A stretch of DNA of 29,304 bases from CAZPWQ01 sp964590495 (GTDB taxonomy: Bacteria > Bacteroidota > Rhodothermia > Balneolales > Balneolaceae), in the NCBI GenBank assembly GCA_964590495.1, contig CAZPWQ010000038.1, positions 1-29,304 on the forward strand. The letters run 5' to 3'. This document shows positions 22,780-29,304 of the stretch, one piece after another (position 1 is the first letter of the stretch; each line of letters opens with the position of its first letter). The position numbers were made by a program, and so were the translations under genes. Under the pieces are notes generated by a model, which was not told where the DNA came from, ran no database searches, and saw nothing but the letters and a program-made list of their open reading frames with translations.

Positions 22780-24003
22780 TTATGGATTGGTGTTGTTTGT
22801 ACATAATCGTATTTGGTTTTCTGTTGCTGCACGAAGAGCCGGATCCCACATCAGGCGCTGCATGTAATCCTGGTGAATAAGGTTGCTGCTCATGTGAAAC
22901 CAGAAAGCCACCTGGAGCGAATCAAATGAAATCGCCTGTCCGAACCGGTCACCATTATAAGCTGACGTACCGTAATCGATACCGCTTACCAGGCCCAGCC
23001 GGTTATCATAAATTGCGCCATAATCATTCAAACTGTTTTCGAGTCGGCTGTTCACCTTCATGGGCCAGTTCATTATATCTTTTATCCGGGATGATATGCT
23101 TGCGGAAACAAGTTCATCATTGTTTAACTGCTGCATCAACCGTGACATTTCCGATGAAGTCGATCTTGGGAACAGGGCCAGGGCATCCCTTCGTTGGGTA
23201 AACATAATGCCGAGACCTTTTTTCTCCTCAAATATTTGAGTCACACTGGCACGGAAATCTTCATTTTCTGCAAAGCGCGATGACAATGTGAAAACACTGT
23301 CATTGAAAGCCTGCCGCGGCATTTCCTGTAGTTCAGAAAAGTGTGTTTCAGGATCAGTATCATATAAATACGGATTTATCAGGATGTACAATCCGGAAAA
23401 TGGCAACAGTCGATCTGTATGTTGTACCTTTAACAACCGGTAGGTTTCTTGAATTTGTTCGGCACCGAACCGGAACAGCAGGAAGTCTGAAATAGCCAGA
23501 TCGTTATACCGGATAGAGGCCCGGATGAGATCGTCGAGAGAAACGGTGTTTTCATCGGTTATACTACCACTGTTTTCCAGTCCGGCAAAAGCATCGGAAT
23601 GATTTGATTGGTCAATATAAGGCAGCTGGTAACGATCTACATCGGCCAGCGGCACTTGTTCTTCAGGATCAATGGCACCCTCTTCAGCGAGACGAGCATA
23701 AGTGGCAATCAGAAAGAAATTCCCCGTTACACCCATCGTTCTGGGCTTTTCTTCCCTGAAATTCAATACTGAATCCGGGTCAGTTATCACGATTGAAGTA
23801 ATGGATACATGGTCGGGGTTTTCACCGATATATTCCGTCAATCCTTTAAGAGACTGCGTCTTCGGCACCCATTGCTGTCCCTCCTGAAGGTCTCCCGAAT
23901 TCTCATAAAGGGTTACCAGCGCATCCAAATTAAAACCAAAAACAATTAAAAAAACGACAAGCAAAGTGCCCACAAAAGCACCGATAAATTTCAGGATGCG
24001 CAT
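22780..24003 (-). CDS. class A beta-lactamase-like serine hydrolase fold, catalytic residues apparently lost
   Basis: The frame extends to 24144, but the first 47 codons come from repeat DNA; the ATG at 24003 opens with MRILKFIGAFVGTLLVVFLI, a membrane anchor or signal, giving 407 residues. The remainder has the outline of a penicillin-recognising hydrolase: TMGVTGNFFLIATYARLAEE (89-108) fits the SxxK helix, SLDDLIRASIRYNDLAISDF (155-174) the SDN region, STSSEMSRLMQQLNNDEL the helix before the last strands, and RLGLVSGIDYG the KTG strand. SxxK reads TGNF, SDN reads YND and KTG reads VSG. So it probably no longer acylates and may be a binding or scaffold protein on the periplasmic side. The fold assignment is by eye. 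Confidence 0.75.
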   Translation of the reverse strand: MRILKFIGAFVGTLLVVFLIVFGFNLDALVTLYENSGDLQEGQQWVPKTQSLKGLTEYIGENPDHVSITSIVITDPDSVLNFREEKPRTMGVTGNFFLIATYARLAEEGAIDPEEQVPLADVDRYQLPYIDQSNHSDAFAGLENSGSITDENTVSLDDLIRASIRYNDLAISDFLLFRFGAEQIQETYRLLKVQHTDRLLPFSGLYILINPYLYDTDPETHFSELQEMPRQAFNDSVFTLSSRFAENEDFRASVTQIFEEKKGLGIMFTQRRDALALFPRSTSSEMSRLMQQLNNDELVSASISSRIKDIMNWPMKVNSRLENSLNDYGAIYDNRLGLVSGIDYGTSAYNGDRFGQAISFDSLQVAFWFHMSSNLIHQDYMQRLMWDPALRAATENQIRLCTNNTNP

Positions 24004-24079
24004 TACGTCTGTTGAGTTCTGAATATTGAGAGACTCCAAATATAAAGATATTGCGGTTGTTATACAGCAAGGAAATCGA

Positions 24080-24110
24080 CAATGAACAATGACCAATGAG
24101 CAATGAACAG
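24080..24110. repeat. period-7 array F (caatgaN)
   Basis: Heptamers caatgaa (24080-24086), caatgac (24087-24093), caatgag (24094-24100), caatgaa (24101-24107). It sits 77 bp upstream of the serine-hydrolase-like start. Array G follows 50 bp further on. Confidence 0.8.
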
Positions 24111-24156
24111 GGGTGTGTTTTGCCACAGATCGTTCTATGAGCATTGATTCTTTTAA

Positions 24157-24220
24157 CTCGCAACCCGTAACCCGTAACCCGTAACCCGTAACCCGTAACC
24201 CGCAACCCGCAACCCTAACT
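24157..24220. repeat. period-7 array G: five perfect CCCGTAA units plus variants
   Basis: Nine units: ctcgcaa, five identical cccgtaa (24164-24198), two cccgcaa (24199-24212), ccctaac. This is the cleanest array of the window. The stop codon of the DUF819 gene (24215-24217) lies inside the last unit. Confidence 0.95.
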
Positions 24221-25474
24221 CACAAACTGCATCATAAGGGCACAGATATATGCGGCATAGGTGCCGAGGGCGTAGCCCAGGACAGCAAGAAGGACGCCCA
24301 CGGGGGCGAGGGCGGGATGAAAGGCCGAGGCAACAATCGGGGCGGAAGCGGCGCCGCCTACATTTGCCTGGCTCCCCACAGCGATAAAGAAGAACGGCGC
24401 ATTGATGATTTTAGCGACGATAAAGAGTACGGTGACGTGGATAATGATCCACACAAGGCCGATCAGAAAAAAACCGGGGTTTTCAAAGATTGCCATGACG
24501 TCCATCTGCATACCGATGGTGGCAACGAGAATATAAAGAAACAGGGTCCCGATCTTTGATGCACCGGCTCCCTCCAATTCCCGCGTTTTGGTAAAAGACA
24601 GCAGCAGTCCGCCGGTGGTGGCTATGACGATAATCCAGAAGAAGGCTGAATTAAGACTCAGATTACTGAGCTGCGGGGCGTTTTCGGTTATCCAGGGTGC
24701 AATCGCATCTCCCCCGAGGTGGCCGATTGCCGTAACGACGAATGCTACTGCAACGATCATTGTTAGATCAGCGAGTGTGGGAATTTTGGCGATACTGGCT
24801 TTGTAATTCTCAATTTTTTTGCGGAGCTCGGTAATCGGAGTCGCATCTGCCTTGAACCAATTGTCGATCTTATCCGAAATGCCGGCGCCGTAAAGCAGGA
24901 AAGCGAGCCAGATATTAGCCACGATAATATCGACTGTTACCATAGCAGAGAAAAGCTCGGTGCTCGGGTTAAAAACCTCGAACATGGCCGTCTGGTTGGC
25001 ACCGCCGCCGATCCAGCTGCCGGCGATCGTCGACAGTCCGCGCCAGAGTTCTTCGCCCCCGAACGTTCCTCCGACGATATCAGGGGCAACGTAGGAGATG
25101 AAAATCAATGCGAACGGACCACCGATCATAATACCGAACGTCCCCGCCAGAAACATGATAATCGCTTTCGGTCCCAGGCCGATAATGCCTTTGAAATCGA
25201 TACTGAGCGTCAGCAAAACGAGACTGGCCGGCAGCAGGTAGCGCGAGGCGACAAAATAGAGATTTGATTCTTCCCCGGAAATCAGCCCAAGGGAATTGAA
25301 AATAGATGGAATGAAATAGCAGAGCAGTAAAGATGGAACAAACGTATAAAATTTCTGCCAGGACGGTTTCTCACTGTTTGATGTAATAAAAATAGCAGCG
25401 AGAATAAGAAGCAGAATGCCGAGAACAACGGCGTCATTGGTAAAGACAGGTGCAGTCTGTATCAGTAATTCCAT
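24215..25474 (-). CDS. DUF819 family membrane protein
   Basis: 419 residues with about ten to eleven hydrophobic helices, for example 10-30, 42-60, 75-95, 102-130, 180-198, 230-250, 275-295, 308-325, 335-355 and 390-415. Typical DUF819 features are RYLLPASLVLLTLSIDFKGI (80-99), GTFGGEELWRGLSTIAGSWI (137-156) with GGGANQTAMFEVF after it, and the Gly-rich SQANVGGAASAPIVASAFHP near 375-394. DUF819 (YjcL-like) proteins are predicted inner-membrane transporters of unknown substrate with two inverted halves. The last codon and stop derive from heptamer array G. It is not in an obvious operon with its neighbours. Confidence 0.88.
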   Translation of the reverse strand: MELLIQTAPVFTNDAVVLGILLLILAAIFITSNSEKPSWQKFYTFVPSLLLCYFIPSIFNSLGLISGEESNLYFVASRYLLPASLVLLTLSIDFKGIIGLGPKAIIMFLAGTFGIMIGGPFALIFISYVAPDIVGGTFGGEELWRGLSTIAGSWIGGGANQTAMFEVFNPSTELFSAMVTVDIIVANIWLAFLLYGAGISDKIDNWFKADATPITELRKKIENYKASIAKIPTLADLTMIVAVAFVVTAIGHLGGDAIAPWITENAPQLSNLSLNSAFFWIIVIATTGGLLLSFTKTRELEGAGASKIGTLFLYILVATIGMQMDVMAIFENPGFFLIGLVWIIIHVTVLFIVAKIINAPFFFIAVGSQANVGGAASAPIVASAFHPALAPVGVLLAVLGYALGTYAAYICALMMQFVS

Positions 25475-25810
25475 AAAACAATTATTTTAACGCGTTTAGT
25501 GGTTATAAGCCTTCAGCACTCAGCCTTCAGCATTAAGCCTTCAGCATTCAGCTGTGAATTATCCAAATATCGCAGCTGATCGCTGACGGCTGACAGCTTT
25601 ACTCATTTTGTGATGATTCTGATATCCTTCATCAGGCTTATGATACTTTAACCACTCAACGTGTAGTTATTTAACAAATGTTGAAGCGGAATCTACAGCA
25701 CCGAGGGGGTTAAGTGCAAATTGTAAAAGATTAACTGTCTCAACGTATGAAAATACAATCGGAAAAGGTTATACTTGGGGGTCAGGAAATAAAGAAAAAT
25801 AATTACCTAC
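25475..25810. other. divergent intergenic region between DUF819 and dapB
   Basis: 336 bp. It contains heptamer array H (25505-25597), then AT-rich DNA that should hold the dap promoter; I cannot place -35/-10 boxes with confidence. No open frame is visible. Confidence 0.5.
25505..25597. repeat. period-7 array H with inverted arms (agccttc / gctgacg)
   Basis: Left arm 25508-25549: agccttc, agcactc, agccttc, agcatta, agccttc, agcattc. Right arm 25575-25597: gctgatc, gctgacg, gctgaca, gc. The right arm is the complementary motif, so the region can form a hairpin with period-7 pairing. It is located 31 bp before the DUF819 start on the minus strand. Confidence 0.85.
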
Positions 25811-26488
25811 ATGAAATTTGCAGTTATTGGAACCGGTAAGACGGGTGGAGAAGTTATTAAAATACTTGACAAAGAACAGATCGTCGGACCGTTTGATGAG
25901 TACAATAAACCGACGGCCGAAAAATTGTCGAAAGCGGATGTAGCAATCATTTTTGTGCCGGCGGAAGCCGTTGAGGAGCTGATGGAACCCCTGCTGTCTT
26001 CGGGTATACCCGTGGCATGGGCTACAACCGGCTATGAATGGCCGGACGACCTGGATGAGCAGTTGCGCGATTCAGGGATCAAGTGGCTTAAATCGTCGAA
26101 CTTCAGCCTGGGAATGAATATCGTGCGAAGATGCCTGAATATAATCGGCGAATCATCGAACGTTTTAAAAGCGCCTTCGTTTCATATTCATGAAATACAT
26201 CATGTGCACAAGCAGGATGCCCCCAGTGGAACGGCTCTGTCGTGGGAACAGTGGCTCGGGAAGGATGCCGAGATCACTTCCGAGCGCAAGGGGGATATCA
26301 AGGGCATTCACCAGCTGTTGGTTAAAACAGATGATGAGTCGATTGAGCTTAAACATCAGGCTCACGACCGTAAAATATTTGCCCGGGGGGCCGTATGGGC
26401 CGCTGAGCAACTTATAAAAGATTCGGTTAAAGCCGGATTCCACGAATTTTCAACTATTTTTGACAAGGTAATGAAAGAACAATCATGA
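25811..26488 (+). CDS. dapB: 4-hydroxy-tetrahydrodipicolinate reductase
   Basis: It reduces the DapA product to tetrahydrodipicolinate with NAD(P)H, on the way to diaminopimelate and lysine. The nucleotide-binding loop is VIGTGKTGGEV (5-15). The signature EIHHVHKQDAPSGTAL (128-143) holds catalytic H130/H131 and K134. It has 225 residues, shorter than the ~270 of E. coli; the missing part is in the N-terminal half, as usual in Bacteroidota-type DapB. The ATG follows AT-rich DNA without an SD. Its stop overlaps the dapA start by 4 bp (26485-26488). Confidence 0.95.
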   Translation: MKFAVIGTGKTGGEVIKILDKEQIVGPFDEYNKPTAEKLSKADVAIIFVPAEAVEELMEPLLSSGIPVAWATTGYEWPDDLDEQLRDSGIKWLKSSNFSLGMNIVRRCLNIIGESSNVLKAPSFHIHEIHHVHKQDAPSGTALSWEQWLGKDAEITSERKGDIKGIHQLLVKTDDESIELKHQAHDRKIFARGAVWAAEQLIKDSVKAGFHEFSTIFDKVMKEQS

Positions 26489-27369
26489 CTGTTGAGGAAG
26501 CAAGACTTTGGACAGCATTAATAACGCCGATGCATGAGAATGGAGATCTTCACGAGGAAGATCTGGCGTCTCTTATTCACAGACAGGATGATGCTGGCAA
26601 TGGCATTTTAATTCTCGGAAGCACCGGTGAAGGACTGGCACTGGGACCGGATGACAAAAAACGTGTGGTAAAAACGGCTTCGAGTCTGAATATCGACGTC
26701 CCTGTTATGGTCGGCGTCGGAGGTTTTAACCTGAAGGAGCAAATTGAATGGATTGAATATTGTCATGAGTTTGACATCGACAGTTTTCTGCTGGTTACTC
26801 CGCTCTATTCCAAACCCGGACCCACAGGCCAGGTAGCCTGGTTTGAGTCCTTGCTTAATGCTGCGGATAAACCATGCATGATTTACAATGTTCCCTCGCG
26901 GACAGGCACAGACCTGGCTCCGCTCGTATTGGAAGAACTCAGCGATCACCCCAACTTTTTTGCCGTAAAAGAGGCCAGCGGCGATATTGCCGACTATCAG
27001 AATTACCGGAAACTTGCTCCGGATCTCGGTTTTTACAGCGGTGATGATGCATGGACGCCCTTTTTTGCCATGGCCGGCTGCAGCGGACTGGTTTCCGTTG
27101 CTGCTAATGTGTGGCCAAAGGCTACACACCGTTATCTGGACTGGTGCCTGGCGGGACGCGGTCCCGAGTTATTTCCGCTTTGGCAGGAATGTACTGACGC
27201 CTTGTTTGAAGCACCGAATCCTGTACCGGCTAAAGTATTGCTTAAAGAAAAGGGTGAGATAACCAATGCGACACTTCGTCCACCGCTTTCTGAAGATGAA
27301 ATCAGCGACATCAGCTTTTTGACAGAAGCTGATGAGAGAATCAGTCGCTGGTATGAAAAGACGAATTAA
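26485..27369 (+). CDS. dapA: 4-hydroxy-tetrahydrodipicolinate synthase
   Basis: A TIM-barrel aldolase that condenses pyruvate with aspartate semialdehyde. GSTGEG (45-50) binds pyruvate, Y134 (IYNVPSRTG) is the proton relay tyrosine and K162 (AVKEASGD) the Schiff-base lysine. It has 294 residues, the normal length. It is translationally coupled to dapB by an ATGA overlap. The allosteric lysine site cannot be judged here. dapD follows after 35 bp. Confidence 0.95.
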   Translation: MTVEEARLWTALITPMHENGDLHEEDLASLIHRQDDAGNGILILGSTGEGLALGPDDKKRVVKTASSLNIDVPVMVGVGGFNLKEQIEWIEYCHEFDIDSFLLVTPLYSKPGPTGQVAWFESLLNAADKPCMIYNVPSRTGTDLAPLVLEELSDHPNFFAVKEASGDIADYQNYRKLAPDLGFYSGDDAWTPFFAMAGCSGLVSVAANVWPKATHRYLDWCLAGRGPELFPLWQECTDALFEAPNPVPAKVLLKEKGEITNATLRPPLSEDEISDISFLTEADERISRWYEKTN

Positions 27370-27404
27370 CCAAGAATAACTAACAACAAACCAGAACAAG
27401 ATTA

Positions 27405-28160
27405 ATGAGTGACATTAATTGGGAAGAAACACTGAACAAATTAGAAGAAGGTGAAGTAAGAGCTGCAAACCGTGATGAGAATGGCTGGGTAGCCAACGTA
27501 AAAGTCAAGGAGGCAATTCTCGCTTCATTTCAGGCCGGTGTAAATACCGAATACTCCGGCATTTACGAGGGATTCGTAGACAAGCACAATTTGCCGCCGA
27601 GAAGGTTTACAGCCAGGGAAAACGTCCGCTTGGTCCCGGGCGGATCTTCTGTGCGCCGCGGAGCTTATATCGCCCCGGGAGTGATTATTATGCCTCCTGC
27701 CTATGTAAATGTAGGTGCCTATGTTGATGAGGGGACGATGATCGACAGTCATGCCCTGGTGGGTTCATGTGCACAGGTCGGTAAAAATGTTCACCTTTCA
27801 GCCGGAGTGCAGATTGGCGGTGTGCTCGAGCCGGTTGGACTGAGCCCTGTTGTTATAGAGGACGATTGTTTTGTCGGCGCGGGAGCTGTTATTGTAGAGG
27901 GTATGCTGGTGAAGAAGGGTGCTGTGATCGCACCCGGAGTAACGCTGTCGAAATCAATCCCGGTGTTTGACTGTGTAAAGGAAGAAGTGCGCGAAAAAGG
28001 TGCCCCCATACCGGGAAATGCGATCGTTATACCGGGAACACGTCCTGTCAAAGGCAAATGGGCCGAGGAAAAAGGACTGGGAATGGCTTGTCCCGTGATC
28101 GTCAAGTACCGCGATGAAAAAAGTGATGCCTCACTTGAACTGGAAGATGTCCTGCGGTAA
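27405..28160 (+). CDS. dapD: tetrahydrodipicolinate N-succinyltransferase
   Basis: It succinylates tetrahydrodipicolinate with succinyl-CoA. The 251 residues include a helical N-terminal domain (1-85) and a left-handed beta helix of hexapeptide repeats at about 85-195 (VRRGAYIAPGVIIMPPAYVN, ALVGSCAQVGKNVHLSAGVQ, CFVGAGAVIVEGMLVKKGAV). The motif GGVLEPVGLSPVVIEDD is typical of DapD and separates it from DapH. It is about 20 residues shorter than E. coli DapD at the N-terminal domain. Presence of dapD means the succinylase branch of lysine synthesis; dapC and dapE are not in the window. Confidence 0.93.
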   Translation: MSDINWEETLNKLEEGEVRAANRDENGWVANVKVKEAILASFQAGVNTEYSGIYEGFVDKHNLPPRRFTARENVRLVPGGSSVRRGAYIAPGVIIMPPAYVNVGAYVDEGTMIDSHALVGSCAQVGKNVHLSAGVQIGGVLEPVGLSPVVIEDDCFVGAGAVIVEGMLVKKGAVIAPGVTLSKSIPVFDCVKEEVREKGAPIPGNAIVIPGTRPVKGKWAEEKGLGMACPVIVKYRDEKSDASLELEDVLR

Positions 28161-28286
28161 TAAAATCAATACCCGGGCTTCATCTCCCGGTGTTATCGGG
28201 ATCAAATGATTAATAATAAACAGATAAGCCCGGGATATAAATTTGGTGATGATGCCGGGTTGGATTTACAAAAATAAATTTTTAGA
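28161..28286 (+). promoter_or_regulatory. hairpin-rich leader before the aspartokinase gene
   Basis: Arms cccgggctt (28172-28180) and aagcccggg (28226-28234) are perfectly complementary and enclose a second stem, tcccg (28185-28189) with cggga (28197-28201). It may end the dapBAD transcript or control the following gene. No T-run follows and it is too short for a lysine riboswitch. Confidence 0.45.
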
Positions 28287-29304
28287 ATGCGCATTTTAAA
28301 ATTTGGCGGCACTTCTGTAGGGTCGGCAGACTCGATTAAAAAAGTGTTAAAACTTATCTCCCAAAAAGAGGAGGAAGAACATAATCACGTCGTAGTTTCT
28401 GCATTTCAGGGAGTGACGAATAGCTTACAGCAAATGGTAGAGGCTGCTTCCAGGGGAGATGAGTCCTACCGGGAACAGCTGGGTGAAGTTGAAGGTCGAC
28501 ACATTGCCGTTGTCCGTGAACTGATCAACGTTCAGCAGCAAAGTAAAATATTCGCACGGCTCAAGGTTTTCTTCAATGAGCTTGAAGATGTGTTGCATGG
28601 GGTATCTCTGACACGTGAACTTACCGACCGCACCCGCGATTTTGTTCTCGGTTTCGGTGAGCGTTTCTCCGCTTTTATCATCAGTGAAGCATTAAATAAC
28701 AGCGGAATAAATGCGGAATATATAGATGCCCGTGAGCTCATTAAAACCGATGATGATTTCGGAAACGCCAGAGTCATTACTGGTAAAACATACGAAAACC
28801 TGCGAAATAAGCTTGCTGACAGTGATTTTGTGGGTGTCGTTACCGGATTTATCGCCTCAACCGAGAAAGATGAAACCACTACACTCGGGAGGGGAGGATC
28901 TGACTATACCGCTTCGCTGGTCGGAGCTGCCCTGAGTGCCGATGCAATCGAGATATGGACTGACGTAGAAGGGATAATGACGGCCGATCCCAGGAAAGTC
29001 AGGCAACATCTGCCTATCGGACATCTTTCCTACGAAGAGGCGATGGAGCTTTCCCATTTCGGTGCCAATGTGATTTATCCGCCGACCATACATCCTGCTA
29101 TGGCGCAATCTATTCCTATTTATATTAAAAATACTTTCAAGCCTGAAGAAGCGGGAACGGTTATTTCTCATGAAGTACAGCCAGAGGAATCTAATGTCAA
29201 AGGCATATCGTCAATCGATAATGTCACGCTGATTACCCTGAAGGGGAGTGGTATGATTGGCGTTAGCGGATTTGCCGCACGAATATTTACAGTACTGGCA
29301 GAGG
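28287..29304 (+). CDS. thrA: aspartokinase, probably bifunctional aspartokinase/homoserine dehydrogenase (partial)
   Basis: The first 339 codons of a gene cut by the window end. It phosphorylates aspartate, the entry step to lysine, threonine and methionine. RILKFGGTSVGSADSI (2-17) is the kinase signature, GFGERFSAFII and TLGRGGSDYTASLVGAAL mark the active site, and WTDVEGIMTADPR and EEAMELSHFGANVIYPPTIH follow. The regulatory region begins VKGISSIDNVTLITLKGSGM and continues IGVSGFAARIFTVLAE, closer to ThrA-type enzymes than to monofunctional LysC, so a homoserine dehydrogenase domain should follow outside the window. The ATG at 28287 has no SD. It follows dapD after 126 bp, making the aspartate pathway grouping almost complete. 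Confidence 0.88.
   Translation, partial: MRILKFGGTSVGSADSIKKVLKLISQKEEEEHNHVVVSAFQGVTNSLQQMVEAASRGDESYREQLGEVEGRHIAVVRELINVQQQSKIFARLKVFFNELEDVLHGVSLTRELTDRTRDFVLGFGERFSAFIISEALNNSGINAEYIDARELIKTDDDFGNARVITGKTYENLRNKLADSDFVGVVTGFIASTEKDETTTLGRGGSDYTASLVGAALSADAIEIWTDVEGIMTADPRKVRQHLPIGHLSYEEAMELSHFGANVIYPPTIHPAMAQSIPIYIKNTFKPEEAGTVISHEVQPEESNVKGISSIDNVTLITLKGSGMIGVSGFAARIFTVLAE

Noticed and set aside
22780..24003. Active beta-lactamase (resistance gene)
   Set aside because: SxxK, SDN and KTG motifs are all absent, so no basis for beta-lactam hydrolysis.
24004..24144. N-terminal 47-residue extension of the serine-hydrolase-like protein
   Set aside because: It runs through heptamer array F and is low in protein-like features; the ATG at 24003 starts a clear membrane segment.
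24157..24220. CRISPR array or telomere
   Set aside because: Units are 7 bp with no spacers and no cas genes nearby, and the run is a few units inside a chromosome-like context.
28161..28286. Lysine riboswitch before the aspartokinase gene
   Set aside because: The gap is 126 bp, shorter than the known class, and I cannot find its conserved junction sequences.

Overview
The window reads as chromosomal DNA of a Gram-negative, Bacteroidota-related bacterium, most likely from the Rhodothermota/Balneolota side. The signs are a DUF4296 lipoprotein, an arginine cluster built around an N-acyl-ornithine carbamoyltransferase instead of a normal ornithine carbamoyltransferase, a mycobacterial-Sdh1-like one-subunit SdhC, and mostly absent Shine-Dalgarno sequences. 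Almost all genes are core metabolism or housekeeping. I see no phage, plasmid, CRISPR, toxin-antitoxin or transposase gene. Taxonomy is inferred from protein resemblance recalled from memory, not from a search.

Layout. 0.1-0.6 kb: small TPR protein (+). 0.7-4.1 kb: sdhC-sdhA-sdhB succinate:quinone oxidoreductase operon (-). 4.3-5.6 kb: exported transglutaminase-like protein (+) between two ~55-bp direct repeats. 5.7-14.2 kb: arginine operon (-), transcribed GNAT-argG-argC-argD-argF'-argB-argE'-[515-bp non-coding block]-argH, with 4-8 bp overlaps between most neighbours. 14.3-14.96 kb: divergent intergenic region with strong palindromes. 14.96-16.9 kb: recQ (+), overlapping tail-to-tail with a DUF4296 lipoprotein and followed by an SDR gene (both -). 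18.2 kb: tRNA-Cys(GCA). 18.3-20.4 kb: a GNAT protein and an N-acetylmuramoyl-L-alanine amidase (-). 20.4-20.97 kb: repeat-rich gap. 21.0-21.4 kb: ankyrin-repeat protein (+) with a strong SD and a terminator. 21.4-24.0 kb: RsmI-family methyltransferase, membrane protein, serine-hydrolase-like pseudoenzyme (-). 24.2-25.5 kb: DUF819 transporter-like protein (-). 25.8 kb to the end: dapB-dapA-dapD and the start of an aspartokinase of the ThrA type (+), the aspartate-to-lysine pathway.

How the genes work together. The arg operon encodes a complete route from N-acyl-glutamate to arginine in which carbamoylation precedes deacylation, and its first gene (GNAT) is the natural candidate for the missing N-acylglutamate synthase. 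The dap block supplies diaminopimelate for lysine and peptidoglycan; the amidase acts on that peptidoglycan. The Sdh operon feeds electrons from succinate to quinone.

The most unusual feature is not a gene. At least eight intergenic sites carry degenerate tandem repeats, each with a different sequence but all with a period of exactly 7 bp. They often form inverted arms and repeatedly abut or run into the stop codon of the neighbouring gene (argH, argE', DUF819, sdhA). These resemble the heptameric STRR repeats known from cyanobacteria. Other points worth a second look are a Gln at the acyl-specificity position of ArgF', a structured 430-bp block inserted in the arg operon, and a beta-lactamase-like protein that has lost its catalytic residues.
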